Positions 10,212 through 21,320 of a stretch of 64,000 nt of DNA are shown piece by piece (within the stretch, counting starts at the first letter, position 1; the number at the start of each line of letters is the position of its first letter). The notes under the pieces are model-generated. The model had not been told where the DNA came from, did no database searches, and worked only from the letters and a program-made list of their open reading frames with translations. The stretch covers positions 62,001-126,000 of the forward strand of contig JADDMT010000074.1 in the NCBI GenBank assembly GCA_021401465.1. The letters are read 5' to 3'. The DNA comes from Teratosphaeria epicoccoides. Taxonomy: Eukaryota; Ascomycota; Dothideomycetes; Mycosphaerellales; Teratosphaeriaceae. Both the position numbers and the translations under genes were made by a program.

Positions 10212-11708
10212 TCATTCCCAACTCCCAGCCTTAGCAGCGTACGGGTTGCCACCATCACTCACCACCGTTGCGCCCTTGTGCGTCCTGTAGTCGTAGCCCT
10301 TCAGCCAATGCACAATCCAGCCCGGTATCCGATGCCCTTTGATCATCCCGACACCACTGAAGCGACTGATCGGTAGCAGCCGGCTTTGCCCACCTTTCTC
10401 AAACTCATAGGCTTCATCTTTGAGCTCATCCGTCCTATGCTCATCCCCACCGTGAGGCTTCGCAAGCCGGCACTCGAACGCTAACAGATCATGCAGCAGA
10501 TGCTTCATAACCACAGGCACTGCAGCGTAGACATCACGAATGTAGTTGTGGCTATAGCTCGCCACGTCGCCGATCGCGTAGACCCTCTCTCCCGCCTCGG
10601 GCGCAGGACGCAACGTCGCGCAGTCCGTCCGGATATAGCCTCGCTCGTCTTTCAGATGCTGCGGCACAAACGCCGAGTTGGGCGTGACGCCCGTGCAAGC
10701 AATGTACATATCCGCGACGATGGTCGAGCCATCCGACAGCATCACCTCGGTCTGCGAGGGCACGCCCGCGGCCTCCTTCGCCGCGACGACTCGAACATCA
10801 TGATGGACCTCCACCTTCAGCTTCGACAGCATCTTCTCCGCCTTCGCCGCGGTCTTCGCCGAGCTGTGTTCGCCGAGCAGACCAGGCCGTCCCGAAATCA
10901 GAATGATGCGCTTGGACGGCGTGAGGCGTCTTCGAAGAGGAAAGTGCGACTCGTAATTCAGATACGTGGCGAGTTGACCCGCCGTCTCCACGCCCGAGCA
11001 TCCGCCGCCGCAGACCACGATCGTGGCCGCCGCCCGGATGCGCGCGTGATATGCATTCAGAGCCCCGATCGTATGGAGATGCGGCCCATGAAGTGACAGC
11101 GTCTCGTCCGCTGCCGACGATCCCGTCGCCACGATCAGCGCATGGTACGAGAAACTCTGCACCTTCGCTGGTGGGTTTGCGGTTCCATTCTGCTGCCGCG
11201 ACTGCGACGCTTTCTTGCCGGTCACCAGACTTGCTCTCTCCTCCGCCGTCTTACCGATCAACTCCACCATGACCGTCCTCGCGCGAGGATCCCACGCCAC
11301 CGCCGCGCCTTGGATAATCGCCAGCCCCCGTCCGCGGTGTCGATGGAATCCCTCCTCGATCGGGAGGAAGATCTGTTCCGGCTTCAGCAGCGAGCTGCTG
11401 ACAAGAGCGCGAGGGGCAGCAATGTTCCAGTACAGGTGTGTCGAGGGTGAGACGAGAACTACTCGGTAGCAGGACGCAGGATTGGTCTGGCGAAGTTGTT
11501 CGATGGTGCGGTCGAGGAAGAAGTGGGCGCAGGAGAGACCAGCATACGAGCCGCCAAGGATGAGGATGTTGAGGGGCTCTTGGCCGGAGCCAACAGGTGA
11601 TTCAGTCCTGGGTGACGGATCGGAATCATTGATGTTTGGTGGCGGTGGAGGAGGAGGTGGTAGTGGTATATCCTTGTATGCGCTCGGCGAGCGCGCGGTC
11701 GCCTGCAT
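10212..11708 (-). CDS. FAD-dependent oxidoreductase, FSP1/AMID (AIFM2)-like
   Basis: Single-exon frame of 498 residues from ATG 11708. A non-ATG codon at 11768 could extend it by 20. After a poly-proline stretch comes the FAD-binding motif ILILGGSYAGLSCA (about residue 50), then a Tyr-Trp-Asn loop (STHLYWNIAAPRAL), an IVATGSS motif, a second dinucleotide-binding motif IVVCGGGCSGVETAG, and the C-terminal FAD motif YAIGDVASY. This is the order of pyridine nucleotide-disulphide oxidoreductases of the AIFM2/AMID family, which reduce quinones with NAD(P)H. No disulphide redox Cys pair is seen, as expected for this family. The C terminus (ISRFSGVGMIKGHRIPGWIVHWLKGYDY) may be a membrane-associating helix. 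The substrate is unknown. Confidence 0.88.
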   Translation of the reverse strand: MQATARSPSAYKDIPLPPPPPPPPNINDSDPSPRTESPVGSGQEPLNILILGGSYAGLSCAHFFLDRTIEQLRQTNPASCYRVVLVSPSTHLYWNIAAPRALVSSSLLKPEQIFLPIEEGFHRHRGRGLAIIQGAAVAWDPRARTVMVELIGKTAEERASLVTGKKASQSRQQNGTANPPAKVQSFSYHALIVATGSSAADETLSLHGPHLHTIGALNAYHARIRAAATIVVCGGGCSGVETAGQLATYLNYESHFPLRRRLTPSKRIILISGRPGLLGEHSSAKTAAKAEKMLSKLKVEVHHDVRVVAAKEAAGVPSQTEVMLSDGSTIVADMYIACTGVTPNSAFVPQHLKDERGYIRTDCATLRPAPEAGERVYAIGDVASYSHNYIRDVYAAVPVVMKHLLHDLLAFECRLAKPHGGDEHRTDELKDEAYEFEKGGQSRLLPISRFSGVGMIKGHRIPGWIVHWLKGYDYRTHKGATVVSDGGNPYAAKAGSWE

Positions 11709-12157
11709 TTTGCTTTGAGGACTGAAGTTCGGCAGGGGTGTGAGCGCATACTTGAGCAGAGGATGCACAAAGGAGATACGCGTCGCGTGACAGGAATGTG
11801 GCGTTGAGTCTTTGTGGCAAATCGAAGATCTCTACCCGTATCAAGCGAAGAGACTGCACGTGTGGTGTAAGTTGAGTGGGAGCAGAAGGATCGCGGGCTC
11901 ATATCGATTGATGTTAAATGAATACCATCGCTACACAACGCATCATCGGCATATTCGTACGCTGGACTCCGCTCAGAGGAAGTTATCTCGCTTAGCACGC
12001 GCAACCAGTGGCGTATCTGTCCATGTTAGTCATATTCACCCCGCTGCAGACACTCAGCTAGCGTTTGAATCGCCAGCCTCTCCAATCGACCGGAACGCCA
12101 TCGCTAAGCACGCAATTTCAGTCACCCATTAGAAGCGCGTACCGCTGCCCGCAAGTC
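11709..12157. other. Intergenic, 449 bp
   Basis: It lies between the oxidoreductase start and the 3' end of the next minus-strand gene. It should hold the oxidoreductase promoter. I see no gene and no clear TATA element. Confidence 0.4.
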
Positions 12158-12660
12158 TCATTCGGCTCCTGAGAAACCTCAGGTAATCACGTCGTAGCAC
12201 TTCATCAAATCGTGAGCAGTCGTTAGCCGAGCGGATTCGGAGACGACAGAGCTTTACCATGGACGCATGGCGTTGGCGCACTGTAGCACGAGTCAGCATA
12301 CACTCGACGGCAGTTGAAGAGACGGGTGCATACGATGTCGGCCTCGCGCATCTTCTCAGCTTGCTCCAGCGTGAGCTTAGCATTGCCCACGGTCGCCGGC
12401 GTGCTAGTCCCTGACGACGTTGGCGAATGTGTCTTGACGAAGCCCTGCCACATGTTGCCGAAGAAGCCGGTGGATCCAGGTCTCGAAAGCGGCGGCCGCT
12501 GCAGACGTGGCTGTCCGTCGCCAGCGGCCTGCTGTTGCTGCTGCAATTTCCCCATTGCTTGCTTCAACGCTGCAGCATGCTCTCGCTCCTTGCGCTCGGC
12601 CTCGTCGGCCTTGACGCGCTCCTCGTAGTACGCCGGCGGGAAGACGTCGACTGGGAACAT
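12158..12660 (-). CDS. Hypothetical protein, charged N-terminal helix
   Basis: The N-terminal exon (12258-12660) encodes MFPVDVFPPAYYEERVKADE, a charged helix with a poly-Gln run, a Pro/Ser-rich linker, the segment STGFFGNMWQGFVKTHSP and then LEQAEKMREADIVCTRLF. The conserved-looking ends suggest a real fungal protein, but I do not recognise the family. The C terminus is uncertain. A GTAAAG donor with a GCTAAC branch site could join at 12168 (CTCAG acceptor), giving a short GAE end and a total of 137 residues. A nearer acceptor would give a basic tail ending at 12129. Without splicing the frame stops at 12223. Confidence 0.55.
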
Positions 12661-14232
12661 ATTTCGTATTTGGCTAATGCGTCTGATATGCAGAAATGGC
12701 CCTGACTAAGCCGTCACTGCCAGTGTCAGAAACTGCCGGCTCTTTGGCTGTCGCGTCACGGCGTCAAATTGGTTTGTCAAGGATCGCAGGTGCCGGCGCG
12801 CAACAAAAAGCTGGGCCTTCTGCTTATTATGGTGGTGACGCGGGAAATTCCTTCGCTCGCCGTGTGAGACCGGCTGTACGGAGTTCCACGAGCTTCCTTG
12901 TATGCGCAGAGCCTCCGCGGATAACAAGCCAGGTGATATTGCTTGGCGAGGTGTTCCCGGGTGATTATTGACACGCGCGAGCGAATGTCGGAGCAGAGCT
13001 AGCTGTCTTGTGATTTCACAGGCGGAAGGCGCGTTGTAGGAAATCCGCAGGAGTCGATGTTGAGGAAGTGGCTCAAGGCTGCTGAGATTGGTCATTTGCT
13101 TGCGACTTTCTCTGTCGGCAAGCCTGCCGAATTGCCGCTAGCGCCTCTAGAATTGGAAGCTTCAAGTTTCTCGGGGCTCGGAAGATCACATGTCTGCAAT
13201 CGGTCAAAGGAGAATAATTGGCTGATGCTTGGCCTGCCGGGTCAACGCCGAAAAGTTCCATCGCGTGCTGCATGTGTGTCCGCTCGCCGGCGGACTGGCA
13301 GAGCCAAGACCGCTCGGCCGTCCCAAGGACTTGCCGAAAAGCAAAGGGGTTGCTATGTACTGGCTTGAGCGCCTGTGTTCTGGACACTGGTCCGGTCCCT
13401 CGAAACCAAGAACTCAAAGATCCCCACCCGCAGACGCTGAAATTGTTCGGATAGCTGACTGGTTGACGGGTACAACACAACCGACTGCTTGTTGACACGG
13501 ATGACGTAGAGTAATGAGGAGATTCAGCGCTCAGAATGCCTTCACTCGTTCATTCGTCCATCAAGCGTGGACTTGCATGGGTGGTGGACTGATGTGATCA
13601 CCAGCTGCATTGGCTTCTGGTCAGGCGCTCTCCAATTTCTTGCAATTTCTTGCAATTCCAAAACGCATCAGGAGACCTCACTTGCAACATTGCTCGGGCT
13701 TTCGCCGTCGCCAAAGACAAACAACAATTGCTTGAACTCGAGTCATCGCCCGTGTCAAAGGCCTTGTAAGGCTTCAGCCAATGCACTCTGACGGGCATTA
13801 GCACTGATATTCCTCAAGGTCACACTATCTATCGTACAATTCCCACAACCATTGTGGCCAATCCAAGCGTCATTAGTGTTGTTCTCATCAGCGTCGGGAG
13901 CACGGTTCCTTGGAATCGATACCTCAATGGTCTCCCCGAAATCGATACCCCAACGCCATGGTACGCTCGATCCTACTGACTGCCCGCAGCCTTGCGTCCA
14001 CACGATCGCGTGATGCTCATTTAGCCTCGTTCCCTCATATGCGTCCCGGCTTGCGAAGTGTCCCCTCTGCGGTCGTATCCTCAATTGTTGCACGTTCGAT
14101 GTAGGATTGAACCTACAGGAGCCCTCTCAGAACGGCAAGATCTTACCAGTAATGTAATAATCCGGCATGTCGAAGCCTGCTGAGACTCCTGCGCTCCCGT
14201 CCAACAGCGAACCCTCTGCAGTGCAGCATGAT
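12661..14232. other. Mostly gene-free stretch, 1.6 kb
   Basis: No recognised gene. Several 60-140 codon frames overlap on both strands. Only one stretch, 13755-14093 on the minus strand, has protein-like composition and is listed as a weak candidate. Confidence 0.4.
13755..14093 (-). CDS. Weak candidate exon, unknown protein
   Basis: This minus-strand frame reads through NEHHAIVWTQGCG, a Trp-rich WRWGIDFGETIEVSIPRN segment and DAWIGHNGCGNCTIDSVTLRN before the stop at 13755. The balanced composition and paired Cys suggest a coding exon. A strong GTAAG donor lies just upstream near 14142, after a frame ending MPDYYITG, but I could not join the two with a phase-consistent acceptor. It may be a single short gene, an exon of an unfinished model or chance. 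Confidence 0.25.
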   Translation of the reverse strand: MQQLRIRPQRGHFASRDAYEGTRLNEHHAIVWTQGCGQSVGSSVPWRWGIDFGETIEVSIPRNRAPDADENNTNDAWIGHNGCGNCTIDSVTLRNISANARQSALAEALQGL

Positions 14233-14649
14233 TCACTTCTCATCAACCCAATTGACCATCCTGTCCGGCACAACAATACACGTCGCGTCGCCACCTCCCA
14301 TGACGGCCGCGAAAGCGCCCACAATCACCGACACGATGCACAGCAGCATCGCAGCGCGCGAGAAAAAAACCCGCCTGCGCTCAACCCTGAGAAGAGCCTC
14401 CAAGCTCACGCACTGCAGCTTCAACGCATCGTTCTCGTCTTCGAGCGCTTCAAGCTGGGCATTGAACGCTTGATGATCGCGGATCTGCCTTGCGAGCTGG
14501 TGGCGGGTGGCCCCGTCGTCCTCTGGCGTCGATGCGAGCAGATCCTGTAGCTGCTTGATGCGTATGGCGCGATTGTGCAATATTTCGGCCGTATCTGTAC
14601 CAGAGTCGCGTCGACCCTCTCCTGTATGTCGCTGCTGCTCGTCGGCCAT
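14233..14649 (-). CDS. Small coiled-coil protein with a C-terminal membrane span
   Basis: The frame gives 138 residues from ATG 14649. The frame continues upstream only from a TTG codon. The N terminus is polar (MADEQQRHTGEGRRD). The middle is an amphipathic coiled coil (about residues 25-90: IKQLQDLL...LEALEDENDALKLQ). A single hydrophobic span follows (FFSRAAMLLCIVSVIVGAFAAV, about 95-117), with a 20-residue tail. No family is recognised. The layout suits a small single-pass organelle or ER membrane protein, possibly a tethering or assembly factor, but that is inference from shape only. Confidence 0.5.
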   Translation of the reverse strand: MADEQQRHTGEGRRDSGTDTAEILHNRAIRIKQLQDLLASTPEDDGATRHQLARQIRDHQAFNAQLEALEDENDALKLQCVSLEALLRVERRRVFFSRAAMLLCIVSVIVGAFAAVMGGGDATCIVVPDRMVNWVDEK

Positions 14650-15572
14650 GGCGGCATCCTCAGCCTGGGAGTATTTCTTGGCGTCTCCACCTTCCACCTT
14701 GTGAGTACCCAACCGAAACTGTCAATTTGAAGATTATCGGACAAGCAAAATGCGCAAGTCGCTTTTGTTATGCTACCGGGTAGAGAAAGAATGCCGACGT
14801 GCATAGTTCGCCGCTTCCCCTCCTTGTCAATTTTTCGTTCGGACCACTGCAGCAGCCGCGCCACCTCAAATGTTGCCATGCATTTGAGGTGATGCCTATA
14901 CCGGCGCTGATATGTAGATACATAGCACTCAACAGAGCTTCAAATCACTTGGCATTGTCAATACCCAGCATCACAGAGAATTTCACGAGGATTTACGAGG
15001 AAAGCAATGCCTTAGAGGCTTTTTTGAACATCTTGAATGCACAATCGCTGCATGGGTATCTGAGCTCTGCCGTTTTCTCTTTCATTGCATCGCATCGATG
15101 CCGTCAATATCATAACCACACCATTTACCGACTCTTCTTTGTCGCTCCCGATGTGCCTGCTAAATTTGCGCCAATGACCATTGTAGAGCCGATGACAAAG
15201 CGTTCCATTGAGGAAGCCATCTCCAAAGTATGAGCAAGAAGCAGAATAGTCGCAATCTCACGTCTCGGCAGAATAGTAGGACGTCATTCCAGTGCTTCTC
15301 TGCTGCTCTGCATCCGCACGAGATCGAATCACTGGGTGCGCTCTCAACGGGTGACTACCAGTGGGCGCCAACATTAGATGATCTGCCGAGCCATTAACCT
15401 GTGCTGTCTTGATAGCACTGCTCCTGCGCGAATCTCTCTCCGGCGGCGGTGCAATCGACATGAGGTACTCTGTGAAGCGCTGTTGCATAGATGCATCAGG
15501 TTCTGACGTGCTGGCGATTTCGTGGCCTGCTTCCGGGATTGACCAATTACCCGCGTCCAGTAACGATGACTC
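14650..15572. other. Intergenic, with an open extension behind URC4
   Basis: No recognised gene. The portion 15258-15572 stays open in the URC4 frame after its stop and is listed separately. The rest (14650-15257) shows nothing I can support. Confidence 0.4.
15258..15572 (-). other. 104-codon open extension in frame with URC4, after its TAG stop
   Basis: Directly after the URC4 stop (TAG followed by GAG) the same frame continues for 104 sense codons to a stop at 15258-15260. The composition is protein-like at the start (SSLLDAGNWSIPEAGHEIA) and then polar. It does not end in a peroxisomal tripeptide. It could be a decayed C-terminal region, a read-through extension or a chance open frame. 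Confidence 0.3.
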
Positions 15573-17119
15573 CTAGAATACCGTACCGTCCGAAAGAATC
15601 ATGATTGGTGGCTCCTTGGTGTTTGGACGCGACACCTCCGCGATCTCCCTACCACCCTTCCATGTGCCAGCCTCCAACATTTGTGCCAGGCTCAGCTTGT
15701 TACTGCCACTCAACTTGAGCTGCTTATTGACCTCAACAAGCAGCATATCCAGGAATCCGACGGTCAGCGCACGCCACTCCACAATCACGTCGTCGTCGGC
15801 CGTAAAAAGTGGTACCACTTCGACATTTGGCTGTCCCTGTCGCTGCGCATTCCTTTGATACTGGTCGAGTCCTCTCCGTGCGTCGTCAGGCTTCAATGTG
15901 AGCAAGCCTGTGTCGACGAGCAAACCGCCATTCCTGTACTCCGGCAACCCAGTCATCAGCTCCACCCCAACGAAGTGCACGTTGGCGAGCTTTTGCATGG
16001 GCACCATGAGGGAGTAGGTGAGCCATTGCGTGAGCTTGTGAAAAGGCACAATATTCTCCCAGGGCTGATTCGATGGCATGGATCGGCATGGCCACGCGTC
16101 TCCCAGCGGTGTTCCGCCGATCTTGGTCCGCGTTGCAGGCCAGATGGTAGACAAGCCATCCATCAAAGTATCCCAGAGAGTCGGCAGCAGAATGATGGGT
16201 ACGGCAGCCACATGGGTAGATGGATGCGCAAGCAAGTAGTCAAGCATGCCACCCGGCCTGCCATCCTTGCCAAAGATGTCCCGATTCTGCAGTGCTTCCG
16301 CCAGCCGGATGAGTAAGTTCGTGCGACCTTTTAAGCCATCAATTGGATTCACCTCGGAAACTTGTAGGCCCTTAGCCATCTTGTCCGTAGTGAGCTTCTT
16401 CAGTCCATTTTTGTCGACCTTGCAAGGCTGCTCCGGGTCGCTCGAGAACAGACCAGTCTTGAACATCTCCAGACTGGCTACAGCCAGGCCCTCACTGCGC
16501 TTGAACACCTTCCCACTCTCTTTCGACTTGTACTGCCACTTGGTTCCTGCGCCCGCGTCCAAGAGAACCGAGACCAAGAACAGATCTATCAGTCTCCTCG
16601 TCCGCTCTTGTGCATCGACCGTGCTTGGCCACGTTGCCAGCAGTTGGTCGACCCGCGGCCTGCCGCCGGCTTCGAAATGCTGCCATCGTCCGTGTGGTGG
16701 AATGGCCGCATAGTCGGGAGCAAAATCACGCTGGTTGGCGAAGTCAATAGGAGAACTCGAAACTCGACCACTGCAGGATTGCCGGGACGTACCTTGATCA
16801 TCATCACTACATAGTTTGCCGTCTCTGAGAACTTCGCCATGTCCACCGTGAAATGCTCGAGCTCGTTCTTCTTGGCCTTCGCCAGCACCAGGGCGCTGCG
16901 CTCACGAACGGCATAGATGCTCCGCAGATAGGCAGCCGGAGCGACATTTGGATCGGGCGCCTTTGGCAGGGGAATATCGGGCATACTGGCGTTTTCTGCT
17001 GGATTGCAATTTGCGCGCTTCACTGCCAGTAGTGAGTGTGAATTGAAGCTGCCATTGATTGATTGAGCGTCGCCGTTGTGGCTGGCCTTTGACCGCCGGC
17101 TGCGCGAAAAGAACCCCAT
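15573..17119 (-). CDS. Uracil catabolism protein URC4 (DUF1688)
   Basis: Two exons (16793-17119 and 15573-16730) are split by a 62-nt intron (GTACGT...CCAACCAG), giving 494 residues. The joined product contains YLRSIYAVRERSALVLAKA, then across the splice site VVMMIKRDFAPDYAAIP, GRWQHFEAGGRPRVDQLL, LIDLFLVSVLLDAGAGTKW and the end ILSDGTVF. These are the signature segments of the DUF1688 family, whose yeast member URC4 is needed to use uracil as a nitrogen source. The biochemical step is not firmly established. The first ATG (17119) gives a 46-residue polar leader; the conserved part begins near Met47, so the true start may be internal. No other uracil-catabolism gene is seen nearby. The frame stays open beyond the stop (see separate entry). 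Confidence 0.9.
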
Positions 17120-18575
17120 TATTCTTGGCCGCTGTAGGTATGCCGTATGCAGCTATCCGGGGGCCTTGCAGCTCGTTCGGTCGCTAGCTGCCTTAGTGAA
17201 GCGCGGGCCCTTCTTCTCTGCTGGACCACAACATTCTTGACACCAGTTATCGGAGAAGATGTTAATGGTCACACATTGCGAAGGTGGTGTGCATGCGGCA
17301 AGCACGTTCATAAGCAACAGGTCAGGAAGCAGCGAGTTAACCTTTGTGGAGGGTGATGCAGTTGCAGGGATGGCATGGATGGATGGTAATAATGGCGGCG
17401 GCAGCTAGATCTGCAGGTACAAAAAGAACGAGCCTATTTGGTGATAGTGTTACCAATGCTAGAGTCCATCACTTCGACTGGTCACATGCGTGGTTGTCCA
17501 TGAACACAAATTTCTGGATTCTTCACCCTAGATGATTGGCTTCATCATCAACAAGGCTTCCTGCTCCACAGGCAGCAGATGCGAGTTTGGACGACTGTCT
17601 GGACTCTGCACCGGCGCCATCACACCGGCTGGTCCATGCTTCGAGAGGTCGAGATGGCGTGTCTGCCTGCCCTTGTCCAATTCAACCAAGTCATCCTGGT
17701 CAGACCGCGGACCTTACCAGATCTGCCAATTCCACCTCTGCAAAATTATTGAGGCACAGCATGGTACCCCCCATGAATGGCATTGACGGTGCATGTACCA
17801 TCGAGACCGCGGCTTGATGATTAACGGACTGGTCGAATGCTTGACTGGCTGGTCTCACTCCATCAACAGATGTTGCTACCAGTCAACCGAGTCACACTGT
17901 CAGTAACGGCATCATTCATCCGCACATGGATCGCCAAGCAGCCAACAGCGTCAACAAGCAGTCACAGTATCGACAAGCAGCCGATCGGTTCATGATCTAC
18001 TGACCACATGGAATGTAACAAGAGCTGTTGCCATGAGCTAGATGGAGGTGCTTTGCGACCCGTGCGCTCTTAAGCAGGAAGATGTCGATTGGGTGAGCTT
18101 CAGTAGGCAGGATGTCTTCGAAAGTTCTGATTTACAAATGCCGCTTGTCCATCTGCTCAGGCATATCATTAGTCAGCCCAGACAGCGCCACATTATATTA
18201 ATTCGCAACCATTCGACGCCCTAGCATCTGTGGGAATATCATCAGAGCACCGCGTCGAGTAGAGCAAATGTGCCTTGCATTGCTCTGTATCAGATCGGTG
18301 TGAAGCCCAACGAGGACGTCATGCGGCGTCCAAGAGGCCAGCTTCAGTCGTGTCAAGCACGAGTCCGATTATGCTGCTGCCGTCTAATAATTTGACCCGA
18401 CTGACGGCAGTCGTCTCCGTTTCAAATCTGTTACCACGACCTCTACGCGCAAAAATATTAGCCAAGGACACACGACTCGACATTCTCAAAAATAACAACG
18501 GATGGTACAAGGCGTAGAGGCCTCGATCAACTCGGTCGAACTTGCATTCTCTCGACCCACGCTCAAAACGACAGA
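17120..18575. other. Gene-free stretch, 1.46 kb
   Basis: No recognisable gene. The part at 17.9-18.0 kb contains loosely repeated GACAAGCAGCC/CAACAAGCAGTC words. It lies between the URC4 start and the 3' end of the GH28 pseudogene. Confidence 0.4.
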
Positions 18576-19997
18576 CTACAGATAGGCGGTAGGCCAGGGA
18601 AGAAGCTGGACGGGAGAGTCGGAATTGGGAATCTCAGCCGTCGCATTCCAAGTCCCAGTCGTCAGATTGTCGGATATCGTCGGCGCCGTGGCGCCGTCGG
18701 AGCCGAATATCCTGTCGGCGCACTCGTGACAGTAAAAGTGGTAACAGCAAACGACTTCGCCTCGGTGCCTTCTTGCAAGCAGAACTTCTTCCGTATCTAT
18801 GTCGCTAGTCCATGCTGACTGACGCGCATACCATTGAGTGTCTCCGCTCTCGATCCAGATGGCGAAGTCGCTGATGGTGATATCGGTACAGGGCGCGCCG
18901 TCGGCGCAGAGGACTTGAATGGGGCCTCGCGCAGCTCCGTTGGCCTCTATGCCAGTCCAGGTGGAGATCGTGATACCCAACAGTTGGACACCGTCGCCGC
19001 CCAGAGGGTAAATGGATGGCCAGTAATGATCGATGTCGAAGCTGTACGCATTGCCGTGGCCAATGAAATTCTCGAGGACCACATTCTCCACGGTCTCAGA
19101 GCCGCTGTTCGACGTGATCATGTACATCTCGTTAGATGCATAAGTGTAGACGTTGCGATAGGTGACATTCGAGACGTCCACATCGGCGCCAAGCGATCCC
19201 ATCGCGCAGCCGCCTGACCAGTTGCAATAGACTCGTTCGACGGGAACGTTTGACGAAGGAGACTTGACTGTCACACATTCGTCCTGCAGCAGGCCGTCAG
19301 TTGGTGTAGCTAGGTGAGACCGAAAACATATGTCACTTTGTTCGTAACCATTATATCATGCAGCCAAATATTCGTGTTCCGCACATCGATGCCATCAAGA
19401 CCGCCGTCACTACCACCATGAATGGGCGTATTGCAGACCTCGCCAGAGTCGCAAGTGTCCATGCTGAAGTGGAATGTCGGAGCATCAACCAGGGTGATGT
19501 CGTGAACGGAGAAATCGCTGGCATCGTACAGGCGCAAGATACGTGGGCCGTTGGTGGAGCCGTCCTCGTGGGGCTCATATCCGTAGCCCTGGACAGCTCC
19601 TTTTTTCTCCTTTTGAAGAGACAGCTCAAAGTCACTCGAGTGCTCGGTGTAGATCATCTTGCCGCCATCGGTGCCTGTGCGGTAAAAGGTACGGTCGAGC
19701 TGAAGTGCCTATGCTAAGCCGCCTGACAAGCTCAACCAGGTGGAGAGAGCATAGTCGCCGAACGGAATGACCACCACGCCGCCTGACTTGCAGGCTTTGA
19801 CAGCGTCGGTAACGGCTTTTGAGATGTCGGTCTTACCGTCGGCTACAGCGCCGTAGGTGATGTCACAGATATTGGTTGCGGTCTTGTCTGCTATCGGAGT
19901 CAAAGGACCAACGGGCCCGGCAAGCTCAGCGGGCGGACTGGGCTGCGGCCAGTGCAATGACACTCGAGAAAATGAGTACACACTTGAAGAAGATTCT
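18576..19997 (-). pseudogene. Decayed GH28 rhamnogalacturonase (rhamnogalacturonan hydrolase)
   Basis: Homology runs along the whole minus-strand region. It starts with a signal-peptide-like CVLIFSSVIALAAAQSA, then ICDITYGAVADGKTD, ACKSGGVVVIP, GYGYEPHEDGSTNGPR, FHFSMDTCDSGEVCN, GGLDGIDV, CNWSGGCAMGSLGAD, NFIGHGNAYSFDIDHYW and FAIWIESGDTQWY. This is the order in fungal rhamnogalacturonases, secreted pectin-degrading enzymes. An intron at 19284-19336 (GTGACA...CTGCAG) restores TNKDECVTVKSP. At least four lesions are visible. The signal peptide frame has no ATG and is off by one base from the mature domain (extra C near 19932). A TAG at 19709-19711 replaces an expected Trp. The C-terminal stretch FCLQEGTEAKSFAVTTF is shifted relative to both flanks, and an 8-bp tandem duplication at 18682-18697 restores the frame. 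An active product is unlikely. Confidence 0.88.
18682..18697. repeat. 8-bp tandem duplication causing a frameshift in the GH28 pseudogene
   Basis: GGCGCCGT occurs twice in a row. Removing one copy joins the shifted frame smoothly (SAPTAPTISDN), so the duplication is a likely decay event. It is accompanied by an opposite shift upstream, between about 18690 and 18830. Confidence 0.7.
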
Positions 19998-21320
19998 GTC
20001 AAGACTGGCTTGGTTGTTGCTGAACGTGTGACTTGAGTAATGATGACTGTTGCAACCGTGCAACGTGTAAGACCGGCAAGGTCAGAAGGCATAGAGAGCC
20101 CGCAAAGGGAGGAGGCGGTCATATTACCTTGAGATCGACTGCGGTAGGTTCTGTCCTTTTGTGCTTCAACATCGCAAGCGAAATTGGACCATCGATGAAA
20201 CACTCACTGCATCGCAATCTTCACAATGCGGACTTCACTTCGCCGGTCAAATGGTTGCGCCAGAAGAGTCAGTCAGATATGGCGGATGCTGTCCCGCGAG
20301 AGAGAAGCATTGGACGAGTCTGAAGCGAACGGCCGCATGCTGACATCGTGTCTGGAATAGTCACAGGCGCATAGCTCCTGTGTCCGGAACCCGAACTTGG
20401 CCGAAATGGATTGATGTTGCGCGCAGATGTCGATCGAAGCCAGAATCCTTGACACGCACCACCCTGTGACATCGGTTACAGCCTCCGAGACGTTCCTCAA
20501 TTCGCACCATCAGCCGCCCAACATGTCGGTGTCAATAAGCGAGCACAAGCCCTTAGAAGAGCCAAACAATTGTCAAATACATGGCATTACCGGCACGGTA
20601 ACCACCATTCGGACTAAATGTAAGAGCGACAATAGGGCCCTAAGTTTTCACCATCCAGTGGCGAGGACATTGTCGCGACCCGACTCGAAGGCATTGTGCG
20701 TGTGGTGCTCTAATTCGCAGATGCAGAGGCCACGAATCATCGTTCGCGTCGCGATGCCGATTGAGAGAGCAACCACTGCGCTCCATATTTGCCGGCAGAG
20801 GTTTTCGAGCAGCCCGCAGTCCTTTGTTGAACGCCTGGTCGTGGGCTACAACATCCAATACACAGGCCCCTGATGCGATCCCCAAGGCCACGACTGCAGT
20901 CAGGCTTGACGACAAGCTGTCGCTCTGATATGAAACGCACCGAACCACTGTATCAGGCGTAATGCGCGATTAACTACGAGCGTGAAAGTTGGTCTTGAAA
21001 TCGTAGTGGGCGACCAGAATGCCATGGCAAGACGCCACAGCAGATGATCGCTAGCCGCGCCTTCATCGTGAGTCTTCCAGACGGTTTTGCGATTCCTTAA
21101 TATCAAAAGAAGGAAAAGGGACTGGGCAATTGGAAATGAATTTGTTCGACTTCCAGGCGCACGAGCCAACACAAATGAATATGATTTGATTGGTCATCTA
21201 AGCGAGTCCGCTTGCCGAGGTTGCCGAGGAGGACGATCGCGAGTGCATCACCACTGTCAATCTCATCATTATATTGCGACTCATCACTCTCCGCGCGTTG
21301 AGACAGTTGAAATCGCCAGC
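19998..21320. other. Gene-free stretch, 1.3 kb
   Basis: It lies between the GH28 pseudogene and SDH3. Open frames up to 148 codons are present but have no recognisable features. The right part should contain the SDH3 promoter. Confidence 0.4.

Noticed and set aside
20427..20873. 148-codon plus-strand frame between GH28 and SDH3
   Set aside because: No motif, polar and irregular composition; overlapped by minus-strand frames of similar length.
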